Part shown: positions 1 to 7,597 of the stretch, piece after piece
How the letters are laid out: each line of letters opens with the position of its first letter
Numbering within the stretch: the first letter of the stretch is position 1
Origin: Planctomycetota bacterium
Lineage (GTDB): Bacteria; Planctomycetota; Phycisphaerae; Sedimentisphaerales; Anaerohalosphaeraceae
Length of the DNA stretch: 64,000 nt
Reading direction: 5' to 3'
Assembly (NCBI GenBank): GCA_019456225.1
Contig: VRUI01000003.1
Span: 1 to 64,000 of the forward strand
Program-made: the position numbers and the translations under genes
The notes under the pieces: model-generated
What the model was told of the DNA's origin: nothing
What the model saw: only the letters and a program-made list of their open reading frames with translations
Databases searched by the model: none

Positions 1-305
1 AAAGATTTAAAATTTAAAAACAGGGGTGCTTGTTTTGTGGAATACTGCTTACAACTTTTGTTACGGTAGTTTTGTTTCTGGCGGTTATTTTGCCACAGAG
101 GACTATGAGGAAAATAGAGGGATAAGAGAAAAGATTAAAAGAGAAAAACTTAAAGATAAAAAGAATTTATCCGCGGATTTCGCGGATTACGCGGATTAAA
201 AACAAAGATTTAAAATTTAAAAACAGGGGTGCTTGTTTTGTGGAATACTGCTTACAACTTTTGTTACGGTAGTTTTGTTTTCTGGCGGTTATTTTGCCAC
301 AGAGG
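1..305. repeat. Pair of ~101-bp direct repeats with a short tandem between
   Basis: Positions 1-101 and 204-305 are nearly identical; the second copy has one extra T. A diverged third copy lies near 3798-3885. Between the two copies, at about 171-199, a 9-bp unit (CGCGGATTA type) is repeated three times. No convincing gene lies in 1-425; a 66-codon frame at 229-429 sits in repeat DNA and is not credible. Confidence 0.85.
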
Positions 306-425
306 GATAGGAGAAGGGCTTATAAAGGCAAAAGTTAAGATTGTATTATGGAATCCGTCACTGCTGCCGGATCTTCGATATCGAATTGTTAAGGGAACGC
401 AGAAGATGTATGATAGGTTTTGTTT

Positions 426-890
426 ATGAGAATTGAGCGTTATTTTGATGATGATGGCGGGCGTTTTAATATTACTCCTGTGATCGATATTGTGTTTCTG
501 CTGATCATATTCTTTATGATCGTTTGCCAGTTTATCGTTGCGGAGAATTTTTCGGTTAGCGTTCCAGATGATATCGCTTCGGGACAACGGAGCGAAAATC
601 AGGACGAAAAGACTACGACTGTTACGGTAATGGCCGGCGGCGGCGGGGGTGTTACTTATGCGGTTGGGGCGGAGGTTGTCGCCTTTTCCGGCGGAGAACA
701 GATTAGCGAGTCTATTGCAGCAGCGATCGACAGGCAGCTTGTTAACCTTCCGGAAGACAGGCGCGTTGTCGGGCTTCGTGTTGATAAGAAGATTGTCTTT
801 AAGGACAGCCAACATGCTATTGCCGGGATCAGTGAGAGCAGCGCTACGGATATTAAACTTTCGGTTATCCGGCAGAAGATGTTTGATTAG
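426..890 (+). CDS. exbD: ExbD/TolR-type biopolymer transport protein
   Basis: 154 residues, close to the family's usual size. A short charged N-terminus is followed by one membrane segment at about residues 18-40. The segment carries the conserved Asp (D21, in PVIDIVFLL) that in ExbD/TolR relays protons for the ExbB-ExbD motor. The rest would be periplasmic. I chose ATG 426; an in-frame TTG at 420 is the alternative. ExbB would lie upstream but is not in this window, and the DNA just upstream is repeat sequence. The gene is convergent with nikR (4 bp apart). NikR in other bacteria controls TonB/ExbBD-driven nickel uptake, so a role in metal import is possible but is inferred only from proximity. 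Confidence 0.85.
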   Translation: MRIERYFDDDGGRFNITPVIDIVFLLIIFFMIVCQFIVAENFSVSVPDDIASGQRSENQDEKTTTVTVMAGGGGGVTYAVGAEVVAFSGGEQISESIAAAIDRQLVNLPEDRRVVGLRVDKKIVFKDSQHAIAGISESSATDIKLSVIRQKMFD

Positions 891-893
891 AAA

Positions 894-1319
894 TTAGTCT
901 TCTGCTGCTATCAGGTTTACTTTTCCGAGCTTTACTCCTTTGAGGCTTAGTATGCTGTCTGCGAGCTTTTGTATTTCTTTTACTTTTCCCTTTAGCAGGA
1001 TCACTTCGAGGCAGTTGTGGTGTGTTATGTGTATGTGTATCGATGAGATGGCGTGGATTATGTGTGAGTGCTGGAGTTGTATCAGCTTCTGGGCGAGTTT
1101 TGCCTGGTGGTGGTCGTAGACTACGAAGATTGCGGCGATTGCGGTGGTTTCCGGGGCCTTGAGCTTTTGGGCGGTGAGTTTTTCGCGTATGAGGTCTCTG
1201 ATGGCTTCTGAGCGGTTTGTGTATCCGCCCTTTGTAATTAGATCGTCAAATTGCGATAAGAGATCGTCTTCCAGTGAGATTCCGATCCTTTGAGTTTTCT
1301 GTGCGCTGCTTTGAGCCAT
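894..1319 (-). CDS. nikR: Nickel-responsive transcriptional regulator NikR
   Basis: 141 residues with the two-domain NikR plan: an N-terminal ribbon-helix-helix DNA-binding domain (RIGISLEDDLLSQFD, about 10-50) and a C-terminal ACT-like nickel-binding domain. The nickel ligands of E. coli NikR (H76, H87, H89, C95) align by spacing with H84, H95, H97 and C103 (HIHITHHNC), so high-affinity nickel sensing should be intact. It lies 19 bp downstream of a small exported-protein gene on the same strand, probably as one transcript. It would tie expression of uptake or nickel-enzyme genes to nickel supply; the targets cannot be read from this window. Confidence 0.93.
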   Translation of the reverse strand: MAQSSAQKTQRIGISLEDDLLSQFDDLITKGGYTNRSEAIRDLIREKLTAQKLKAPETTAIAAIFVVYDHHQAKLAQKLIQLQHSHIIHAISSIHIHITHHNCLEVILLKGKVKEIQKLADSILSLKGVKLGKVNLIAAED

Positions 1320-1338
1320 TGCTTACTCCATGTAATTG

Positions 1339-1606
1339 TTAGTTTAGTTTTCCTTTTTCTGCCCAGATGTCGTAGAGCTGCCACAGGCAGTCTCTGATAT
1401 TTCCATTGTGTCTGGCGTAGATTTCGTTTATCAGTTCGTCGTGTAATGGGGCCGAGGACGCAAGGAGCTCGTTGGTAATATCTGTCAGGAGCTGGGGGGT
1501 TGTTGAGCATTCCGCCGCCGGCTGCGGCGAAAATTGTAAAGAAGATGAAGAGGAAAACTCTTGCGCCCTTCTTGTTTTTTCCCGCTTTTTTTATTATTGA
1601 TTTCAT
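1339..1606 (-). pseudogene. Small exported protein gene with a one-base frameshift
   Basis: The start frame gives a Lys-rich N-terminus and a hydrophobic segment (VFLFIFFTIFAAAGG) typical of a signal peptide. After a run of six C (complement of 1494-1499) it loses protein-like character. The +1 frame then reads like a normal helical protein end, including LLTDITNELLASS and NIRDCLWQLYDIWAEKG, and stops at 1339-1341. That second frame has no start codon of its own. Removing one C joins the two into about 88 residues. So this is either a sequencing error, a phase-variable tract or a fresh pseudogene. It sits directly upstream of nikR. Function unknown. Confidence 0.6.
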
Positions 1607-1651
1607 AGTTTGGTGTCCTGTAATAAAATGAACGAAACCTATGGTTTATAA

Positions 1652-1678
1652 CTTATATCAGATGTTTAGTATTGTCAA
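1652..1678 (-). promoter_or_regulatory. Possible promoter for the nikR transcript
   Basis: On the minus strand a perfect TTGACA (1673-1678) is followed after 15 bp by TATAAG (1652-1657). The short spacer makes it non-ideal. The -10 overlaps an 11-bp palindrome (TATAA-C-TTATA, 1647-1657) that could be an operator. Confidence 0.4.
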
Positions 1679-1824
1679 GATGTTAGTAATCAGCAATTAG
1701 CGATTAGCGATTAGCAATCAGCAAAAAGCTGTCAGGTTCGATAAAATGGGGTTTCGGGTGGGATTATGATGAATAATCGGGATTTTCCGGGGTTTTCCTG
1801 TGGATTATTTATTTGTTTGGCTTT

Positions 1825-1840
1825 ATAATTGCGCAATTAT
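1825..1840. promoter_or_regulatory. Perfect 16-bp palindrome upstream of dhaK
   Basis: ATAATTGC/GCAATTAT is an uninterrupted 16-bp palindrome 40 bp before the dhaK start. It overlaps a TATAAT hexamer at 1824-1829, so it is well placed as a repressor site. No good -35 was found, and the regulator is unknown. Confidence 0.5.
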
Positions 1841-1880
1841 CATTAAAGAACTAATAATCGTCAATTGAAAGGGAGTTATT

Positions 1881-2882
1881 ATGGCAATGAAGAAGTTTAT
1901 CAACGATCCGGCTAACCTTACCAGCGAATTGCTTGAAGGTTTGACAATGGCTTATTGTAATAAGGTTAAGCTTGTTTCCGAAAAGATGGTTTGCAGGACT
2001 AACGAAAAATCCTCGGATAAGGTTGCGATCCTTACTCTTGGCGGGGCGGGACATGAGCCTGCGCTTCAGGGTTATGTCGGCGAGGGTATGCTTGACATTA
2101 GTGTTGTTGGGGATATTTTTGCCGCACCCGGGCCGCCTAAGGTTTTTGAGGCGATGAAGGCTCTCAGCCGCGACGCAGGAATTTTGTTTGTCGTACTGAA
2201 CCATGCCGGTGATGTTATGAGTGCCAACATGGCGATGAAGATGGCCGAAAAGGAAGGGATCAAAGTTAAGATGATCCTGACGCATGAAGATATCGCACCT
2301 GGTATCGATGCTCCTGTTGAGGATAAACGCGGGCTTGGGGGATGTATTCCTCTTTATAAAATTGCAGGCGCCGCCGCTGAAGCCGGGATGAGCCTTGACG
2401 AAGTTTATCGGGTTGCAGAGAAGTTTAACGATAATATGGCGACGCTTGCGGTTGCTCTTAAGGGCGCGACGCATCCATCGACCGGTGAGGCTATTTTTGA
2501 ACTGGCTGACGATGAGATGGAGATCGGGATGGGGCAGCATGGCGAAGCGGGCACGGGCAGAAGCAAAATGCTTACCGCCGATGAAACCGCTGAGACTATG
2601 CTTAAGCAGCTTGTTAAGGCTATCGATGCAAAGAGCGGCGATAAGGTTTTTGCGATGATCAACGGCGCGGGGGCTACTACGCTGATGGAACAGTTTATCG
2701 TATTCAGGCATGTTAAGAAGAGCCTTGCCGAAAAGGGTATCGAGATTGCACGAGCTCATGTTGGTGAGGTGCTGACAGTTCAGGAAATGGGCGGATTCCA
2801 GATGTTCCTGGCTAAGATGGACGACGAGATCATTAAACTTTGGGATGCTCCTTGCGATACACCGTTTTTGACCGTTCGGTAG
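1881..2882 (+). CDS. dhaK: Dihydroxyacetone kinase, substrate-binding subunit DhaK
   Basis: 333 residues, the normal DhaK length. DhaK binds dihydroxyacetone or related short ketoses through a covalent hemiaminal to a histidine, and the sugar is phosphorylated by the nucleotide-carrying DhaL. The glycine-rich GGAGHEPALQGYVG segment near residues 54-67 and MGQHGEAG around H220 (the substrate-binding His) are present. A clear AAAGGGA ribosome site precedes ATG 1881. dhaL follows 47 bp later. The PTS phosphodonor subunit DhaM is not in the window, so the phosphate source is unclear, and the true substrate could be another ketose, since DhaK-like proteins also act on erythrulose and similar sugars. 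Confidence 0.93.
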   Translation: MAMKKFINDPANLTSELLEGLTMAYCNKVKLVSEKMVCRTNEKSSDKVAILTLGGAGHEPALQGYVGEGMLDISVVGDIFAAPGPPKVFEAMKALSRDAGILFVVLNHAGDVMSANMAMKMAEKEGIKVKMILTHEDIAPGIDAPVEDKRGLGGCIPLYKIAGAAAEAGMSLDEVYRVAEKFNDNMATLAVALKGATHPSTGEAIFELADDEMEIGMGQHGEAGTGRSKMLTADETAETMLKQLVKAIDAKSGDKVFAMINGAGATTLMEQFIVFRHVKKSLAEKGIEIARAHVGEVLTVQEMGGFQMFLAKMDDEIIKLWDAPCDTPFLTVR

Positions 2883-2929
2883 AGCATTTATGCAGAATTT
2901 GCAATTTACGATTTTGGAGTATTGGTTTT

Positions 2930-3559
2930 ATGGCTGAAGTTGGTTATTTGGATATTCGGCGGATGTTTCTGGCTTCTGTTGAGAAGATTCGTGAAAATCA
3001 TCAGGAACTTTCGCGGCTTGATTCGGCGACTGGTGACGGTGATCACGGCACTACGATGGTGCGTTCGTTTGATTCGGTTGAAAAGACGATTAATGATGCT
3101 CAGGGCGAAGATCTCAAGTCGCTGCTGTACGACATTGGCTGGAATATTATGTGCGCTGACGGCGGGTCCACCGGTCCGCTGCTTGGGTCGCTGTTTATGG
3201 GTATGAGCGAAAGCGTTGAGGGTAAGGACTCTCTCGATGAGGCATCTCTGGCGGCGATGTTCAGGGCCGGACTGAACGGAATGAGCGAGCAGAGCAAGGC
3301 CAATGTCGGCGATAAGACGATGATGGATGCGCTCATGCCGGCTGTTGACGCTATGGAAGCTGCGGCGGGCAAAGGGAAGTCTCCCGGTGAAATGCTTGCA
3401 GATGCGGCTAAGGCGGCAGCCGACGGTGCAGAGGCTACTACGGATATGCAGGCTAAGTTTGGGCGGGCGCGGAATCTTGGCGAACGGACTATCGGCCATA
3501 AGGACCCGGGCGCAACGTCTATGTCGCTGATCTTTCAGGCTTTTGCTGAATCGATTTAA
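2930..3559 (+). CDS. dhaL: Dihydroxyacetone kinase, ADP/ATP-binding subunit DhaL
   Basis: 209 residues, matching the all-helical DhaL family. The Mg-nucleotide motif LDSATGDGDHG places the metal-binding Asp residues at D31, D36 and D38, followed by H39. The second loop ADGGSTGPLLGSLF (about 77-90) is also conserved. I chose ATG 2930, which gives normal length; a longer in-frame start would add residues that do not look like DhaL. DhaL hands phosphate to the substrate held by DhaK, its upstream neighbour. In PTS-type systems ADP on DhaL is recharged by DhaM, which is absent here. Confidence 0.92.
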   Translation: MAEVGYLDIRRMFLASVEKIRENHQELSRLDSATGDGDHGTTMVRSFDSVEKTINDAQGEDLKSLLYDIGWNIMCADGGSTGPLLGSLFMGMSESVEGKDSLDEASLAAMFRAGLNGMSEQSKANVGDKTMMDALMPAVDAMEAAAGKGKSPGEMLADAAKAAADGAEATTDMQAKFGRARNLGERTIGHKDPGATSMSLIFQAFAESI

Positions 3560-4084
3560 TATTTGTTGGGTTTCTCTAATATCTGAAGGTTATTTTGCCA
3601 CAGAGGAAAATGAGAAAAAAAGAGTTAAAAGAGAAAAGAGTTAAAAGAGAAAAGAGTTAAAAGAGAAAAGAGTTAAAAGATAAAAGAGTTAAAAGATAAA
3701 AGCGAAAAAAGAACCACTAATTAACTTAGGGCGGTCTAGCCGCAACCAAAGATTAAAAAAATGAATATCCAATAACGAACAAGGAATATCGAATAACGAA
3801 ATAAAAACAGCGGTGCGTGTTTTGTAGGGTGCCGCTTGCAACTTTTGTAACTTTGGCTTGTTTTGCTTTTTTGCCATCCGTCAGTACTGCCGGACTTCGC
3901 TTCGCTCAGCAGCACAGAGAGATAATAGAGAAATAGTTGGGCCAGTTTTAATATCGACATAAATATTTGTGAGATAACCGGTTATAAGTTTTAGTTTCTA
4001 AAAAACGTGCATAAAAAACAAGAAGATGAAAGATTGTAGTACTAATAAACACGAATTTTTTTTTAAATAAAAAGGGAATTTCTT
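3560..4084. other. 525-bp gene-free stretch rich in repeats
   Basis: Holds a TTTTGCCACAGAGG motif near 3592-3606 also found in the window's left-end repeats, a 16-bp tandem array (about 3617-3703), a phrase AATATCCAATAACGAAC (3763-3779) that recurs at about 6834, and a diverged copy of the left-end repeat (about 3798-3885). No protein-like frame was seen. Confidence 0.8.
3617..3703. repeat. Tandem array of a 16-bp purine-rich unit
   Basis: About five head-to-tail copies of an AAAAGAGTTAAAAGAG-type unit; the last copies end in GAT instead of GAG. There are no spacers, so it is not a CRISPR array. It lies in the gap between dhaL and the LsrF-like gene. Confidence 0.85.
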
Positions 4085-4957
4085 ATGGCTGATGCTACTG
4101 GAAATGTTGATGCAAAAAATTATGGGATAGGTGTTCCTGTCGAGAAGAAGGCTTTCTTTCTTAAGGGGCTTGATCACTATGACTGGGGTATTAAGGATCG
4201 TATGTCGCGGATATTTGACTCCAGGAGCGGTAATGCGGTAATGCTTGCTTTTGACCATGGTTATATCATGGGGCCTACCTCGGGGCTTGAGCGTATCGAT
4301 CTTGGTATCCTTCCGCTTGTCGAGTATGCCGATTGTCTTATGTGCACTCGTGGTGTGCTTCGTTCGTGTATTCCGCCGGAAGTCAACAAACCGATTTCGC
4401 TGAGGGTCTCTGCGGGTACGACGGTTTTGACCGAGCTGAACGACGAGTGTCTTATGGATATCCAGGACGCGATCAGCTTGAACGCTTCGGCGATGGCGGC
4501 GATGGTTTCTGTCGGCGGGAAATATGAAGCAACGACGATCAGGAATCTCACGAAACTTGTCGATCTTGGCATGAAGTACAGTATACCTGTTCTTGGTGTG
4601 ACCGCTGTAGGTAAATCGCTTGTTCGCGATGCAAGGTATCTTGGCATGGCATCACGGGTTTGTGCCGAAAACGGTGCTACGTTTGTTAAGACATACTATT
4701 GCGAAGAAGGTTTCGCCAAGGTTGTCGCGGCGTGCCCTGTTCCGATAGTTATCGCAGGGGGCAAAAAGATTCCCGAAGATCAGGCACTGCAGGTCGCCTA
4801 CAATGCTATCAATGACGGGGCCTCGGGTGTTGATATGGGCCGCAATGTTTTCCAGGCCGGCGATCCGATCGCTATGATCAAGGCCGTTCGAGCGGTTGTC
4901 CATGATGGCGAAAAACCCGACAAGGCTTTTCAGTTGTATAACGATCTGAAAAAGTAG
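4085..4957 (+). CDS. lsrF: LsrF-like class I aldolase/thiolase (DeoC/LacD fold)
   Basis: 290 residues, very like E. coli LsrF along its whole length: MLAFDHGY (53-60), GPTSGLERID, MCTRGVLRS, VIAGGKK and GVDMGRNVF all match. LsrF is the last enzyme of autoinducer-2 processing; it cleaves 3-hydroxy-5-phosphonooxypentane-2,4-dione with CoA into DHAP and acetyl-CoA. The Schiff-base lysine is K202 (VKTYY), against K203 in E. coli. The other lsr genes are absent. Its neighbours are the ketose kinase subunits DhaK and DhaL, so it may instead be an aldolase for a sugar phosphate in a DHA/DHAP-linked pathway. Family assignment is firm; the substrate is open. Confidence 0.85.
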   Translation: MADATGNVDAKNYGIGVPVEKKAFFLKGLDHYDWGIKDRMSRIFDSRSGNAVMLAFDHGYIMGPTSGLERIDLGILPLVEYADCLMCTRGVLRSCIPPEVNKPISLRVSAGTTVLTELNDECLMDIQDAISLNASAMAAMVSVGGKYEATTIRNLTKLVDLGMKYSIPVLGVTAVGKSLVRDARYLGMASRVCAENGATFVKTYYCEEGFAKVVAACPVPIVIAGGKKIPEDQALQVAYNAINDGASGVDMGRNVFQAGDPIAMIKAVRAVVHDGEKPDKAFQLYNDLKK

Positions 4958-5025
4958 GTTTATTTTTAGATTACAGTCAATTGCCGCAATATTGTTTTTT
5001 GACTTTTTCAGTTTGAAAGTGTGTT

Positions 5026-5574
5026 ATGGCAGAGATTAAGAAAATTACGACCCCGCTTAGTTTGTCGGATGTTTGTTCGCTGCGGGCCGGCGATGAGGTT
5101 GCTATAAGCGGCGTATTGCTTACCGGGCGGGATCAGGCTCATAAGCGGCTTTGCGATTTGATCGCTGCCGGTGAGGAACTGCCGGTCGATCTTGAAGGTC
5201 AGGTCATTTATTTTGTCGGCCCTACGCCGGCGAGTGAAGGCAGGGCGATAGGCTCTGCCGGGCCTACTACGTCTTCGCGGATGGACGCTTTTAGCGATGC
5301 TCTTGTCGAACGGGGACTAAAAGGGATGATCGGTAAGGGGTATCGCTGCGATAATGTTCGTCAGTCACTGGTAAAGTTCAGGGCGGTGCATTTTGCGACG
5401 ATCGGCGGGGCGGGTGCCTTGCTGAGCAAGCATATTGTTAAATCCGAGATAATCGCCTTTGCTGATCTGGGGACCGAAGCGATCAGGCGGCTTGAAGTTG
5501 TTGACTTTCCGGCGATAGTGGCATACGACTGCCATGGCGGAAGCGTGTATGGAAATGCAATTACGAATTACTAA
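5026..5574 (+). CDS. Class I fumarase/tartrate dehydratase beta-type subunit
   Basis: 182 residues matching the C-terminal (beta) domain of iron-sulfur class I hydro-lyases such as fumarase and L-tartrate dehydratase. The diagnostic GPTPASEGRAIGSAGPTTSSRMD stretch lies at about 65-88, and GKGY and GGAGALL follow. The partner alpha subunit, which holds the [4Fe-4S] ligands, is not adjacent, so the enzyme must be completed from elsewhere. The last residues (ITNY) and the stop are encoded inside a dispersed AATTAC-type repeat, so the original C-terminus has been overwritten or the repeat inserted exactly at the gene end. Confidence 0.85.
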   Translation: MAEIKKITTPLSLSDVCSLRAGDEVAISGVLLTGRDQAHKRLCDLIAAGEELPVDLEGQVIYFVGPTPASEGRAIGSAGPTTSSRMDAFSDALVERGLKGMIGKGYRCDNVRQSLVKFRAVHFATIGGAGALLSKHIVKSEIIAFADLGTEAIRRLEVVDFPAIVAYDCHGGSVYGNAITNY

Positions 5575-5622
5575 TTACTAATTACGAATTGAGGTTTCGG
5601 CCTTTGGCCGAGGCTATTTAAT
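5559..5622 (+). repeat. Type B intergenic element (AATTAC repeats plus GGCC hairpin)
   Basis: Degenerate AATTACT/AATTACG units are followed by the hairpin TCGGCC-TTT-GGCCGA (5597-5611) and a T-rich tail. The element begins inside the end of the fumarase-like gene and supplies its stop codon. Confidence 0.8.
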
Positions 5623-5695
5623 GAAAAAACGATAGGGTCATGTGTGCCTGGAATTCACAATTGGCTGTTAAACGTTTTTGAGAAAGGGATGTTTT

Positions 5696-6766
5696 TTGAA
5701 AGTTGCTCTAATTGGAATGATGCAGTCTGGCAAGAGTACTATTATGTCGGCTATAAGCGGTAAGGCTATGCCTCCTGTTGGTTCGGTCAATATCGAAGAG
5801 GTTATAGTGCCTGTTCCCGATGAACGCCTTGATTGGCTGACGGACCTCTATAAACCCAAAAAGACTGTTTGCGGTACCGTTGACTGTCTTGATCTTCCTG
5901 CGCTTTCGTTTACGGACGAATCGGGCAGGTCGGCTGCGAGGCGGCTGTTCGGTAAGGTTAGAACGGTGGATATGTTTGTTGTCGTTGTCCGTGCGTTTGT
6001 CGATGCTTCGGTGCCTCCTTATGGCGGCAGCATTAATCCTGTACGCGACATCAATGACCTTAAGACCGAGTTTCTTCTTGCTGACCTGGAACTTGTTATG
6101 ACACGTATAGAGCGGCTCGAAAAGCAGATACACAAACCTACTAAGACGCAGTCTAAGGATAAAGCAGAACTGGCTTTGCAGAAGAAATTGCAGGAAGCTC
6201 TCGAAGCTGAAAAACCGATAAGCTCTGTGATCGAACATGATGTCGATATGGACCTGATCAAGTCGCTTGGGTTTTTGACGCTTAAGCCTATGATGGTTGT
6301 TGTTAATATCGGCGAAGACCAGATCGGCGAGGAGATCGACCTTTCGGGGGCGGCGGATGAGTCTACCGAGATCGTTACAATGTGCGCGAAGATCGAATCT
6401 GAGATCGCTGAACTTGATGACGAGAGCAAGGCTGAATTTATGAACGATATGGGTATCGACGAGCCTGCTTCGATCAAATTTGTGCAGAGCTGCTATAAGA
6501 CCCTCGGGCTTATCAGCTTTTTGACGGTCGGGCCGGATGAGGTTCGAGCGTGGCCGATACGGGGCGGGATATCGGCGCTTGACGCGGCGGGCAAGATCCA
6601 TAGCGATATTCAACGCGGGTTTATCCGGGCAGAGACCATCGCCTACGACGACCTTAAGGTCCACGGCAGCGAAAAGGACTGTAAGGCTGCGGGTAAAACG
6701 CGGCTGGAAGGAAAGACCTACGTTATACAGGATGGCGATATTATTAACTTCAGGTTTAATGTTTGA
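5696..6766 (+). CDS. YchF-like P-loop NTPase with C-terminal TGS/DUF933 domain
   Basis: 356 residues from TTG 5696, which has a GAAAGGGA ribosome site just upstream; a TTG at 5678 is the other option. The P-loop GMMQSGKST is at 7-15. A charged coiled-coil-like arm spans about 135-180. NIGE (204-207) sits where YchF proteins carry an N-x-x-E motif that gives ATP over GTP preference. The C-terminal 80 residues (LISFLTVGPDEVRAWPIRGG onward) match the YchF TGS domain. The usual DIAGL switch motif appears as DLPAL, lacking the Gly. YchF/Ola1 binds ribosomes and acts in stress control. This seems a divergent paralogue whose job is unknown. Confidence 0.75.
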   Translation: MKVALIGMMQSGKSTIMSAISGKAMPPVGSVNIEEVIVPVPDERLDWLTDLYKPKKTVCGTVDCLDLPALSFTDESGRSAARRLFGKVRTVDMFVVVVRAFVDASVPPYGGSINPVRDINDLKTEFLLADLELVMTRIERLEKQIHKPTKTQSKDKAELALQKKLQEALEAEKPISSVIEHDVDMDLIKSLGFLTLKPMMVVVNIGEDQIGEEIDLSGAADESTEIVTMCAKIESEIAELDDESKAEFMNDMGIDEPASIKFVQSCYKTLGLISFLTVGPDEVRAWPIRGGISALDAAGKIHSDIQRGFIRAETIAYDDLKVHGSEKDCKAAGKTRLEGKTYVIQDGDIINFRFNV

Positions 6767-6770
6767 TTCG

Positions 6771-6819
6771 TAGGGTGGGCCATGCCCACGCTGTTTCGTA
6801 GCGTCGGCATCTTGCCGAC
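6771..6819. repeat. Type C palindrome (TGGGC/GCCCA) plus a second hairpin
   Basis: A GTGGGCCATGCCCAC palindrome lies at about 6775-6789, and a perfect 7-bp stem GTCGGCA-TCT-TGCCGAC at 6803-6819. The first belongs to a family also seen at 7541, 37147, 39675, 49240 and 62552. Confidence 0.75.
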
Positions 6820-6948
6820 ATGCTGTAAACCTGAATATCCAATAACGAACAAGGAACAACCAATAACCATGTAAAAAACAGATGCAGGATGGATAAATAC
6901 TCTTTTTATTTACCCATGCTGTATTACAAAGGAAAGGAGTTTCGTAAT

Positions 6949-7542
6949 ATGAAAAAAGCTTTATTGTTAGGAGCTTTACTTGGTGTCATTATCGCCATGG
7001 GCATTGCACATCAGGGCGAAGTTGCATATGCTGGTGCAAAGAAAAAACAAGTTGATTTTCTCAACCCGAATAAAATTTCGGTAATCGTTTGTGCAGTCTC
7101 CAATCAGAAATGGACCTTTGTCTCCAAGAACTATAATAGCATTCGCTCTCGCGGTATGGTTCAACCGAGCAGTGTTCATGTGATGTTTGGTGTTATAACA
7201 GGCGGCCAGAGAATCAATAGCTTTGAGGTGCTCGATGCTGAAACAAAGATAATTCTGACTTCTGACAAAGGTGATATTATTGTGAGTACTGAGGGGACGC
7301 TTTTTAAAGGCAAAAGCTTCAGAAGTAACTCATCGACAATTCAGGCGAGTATATACGGCGCCTTCTCAGATACTGTAAAAAGCATTACGGTAGAGGGGTT
7401 TATCAAGGCTAAATGCTCTGACGGCGACAAAGAGCAAACGATTACCGTTCCAATAGAAAAGGCGATCATAAAACTTGACAAGGGGGCCAGGTTTGTCAAA
7501 AAAACCAAGATTAAGGAACAGAAAGAAAAGTTAAGTCCCTAG
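6949..7542 (+). CDS. Exported protein of unknown function
   Basis: 197 residues from ATG 6949, which follows a strong AAGGAAAGGAG ribosome site; an upstream in-frame ATG lacks one. The N-terminus is a classic signal peptide (MKKALLLGALLGVIIAMG, cleavage probably near residue 28 after AYA). The mature part is rich in beta-strand-like segments with a Lys-rich tail (about 185-197). Two Cys residues are present in the mature part. I do not recognise the family. The stop codon overlaps a type C palindrome. Confidence 0.7.
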   Translation: MKKALLLGALLGVIIAMGIAHQGEVAYAGAKKKQVDFLNPNKISVIVCAVSNQKWTFVSKNYNSIRSRGMVQPSSVHVMFGVITGGQRINSFEVLDAETKIILTSDKGDIIVSTEGTLFKGKSFRSNSSTIQASIYGAFSDTVKSITVEGFIKAKCSDGDKEQTITVPIEKAIIKLDKGARFVKKTKIKEQKEKLSP

Positions 7543-7562
7543 GGTGGCCCGTGCCCACGCTG
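7541..7562. repeat. Type C palindromic repeat overlapping a stop codon
   Basis: An AGGGTGGCCCGTGCCCACGC-type sequence; the preceding gene's TAG (7540-7542) is shared with its left end. Confidence 0.65.
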
Positions 7563-7597
7563 AACTTAGCCAATAGGACATAATAAAAGGAGCTATT

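Noticed and set aside
229-429. 66-codon frame before exbD
   Set aside because: Lies mainly in the direct repeat and overlaps the exbD start in another frame.
3617-3703. Possible CRISPR-like array
   Set aside because: Units are contiguous 16-mers without unique spacers; a simple tandem repeat.
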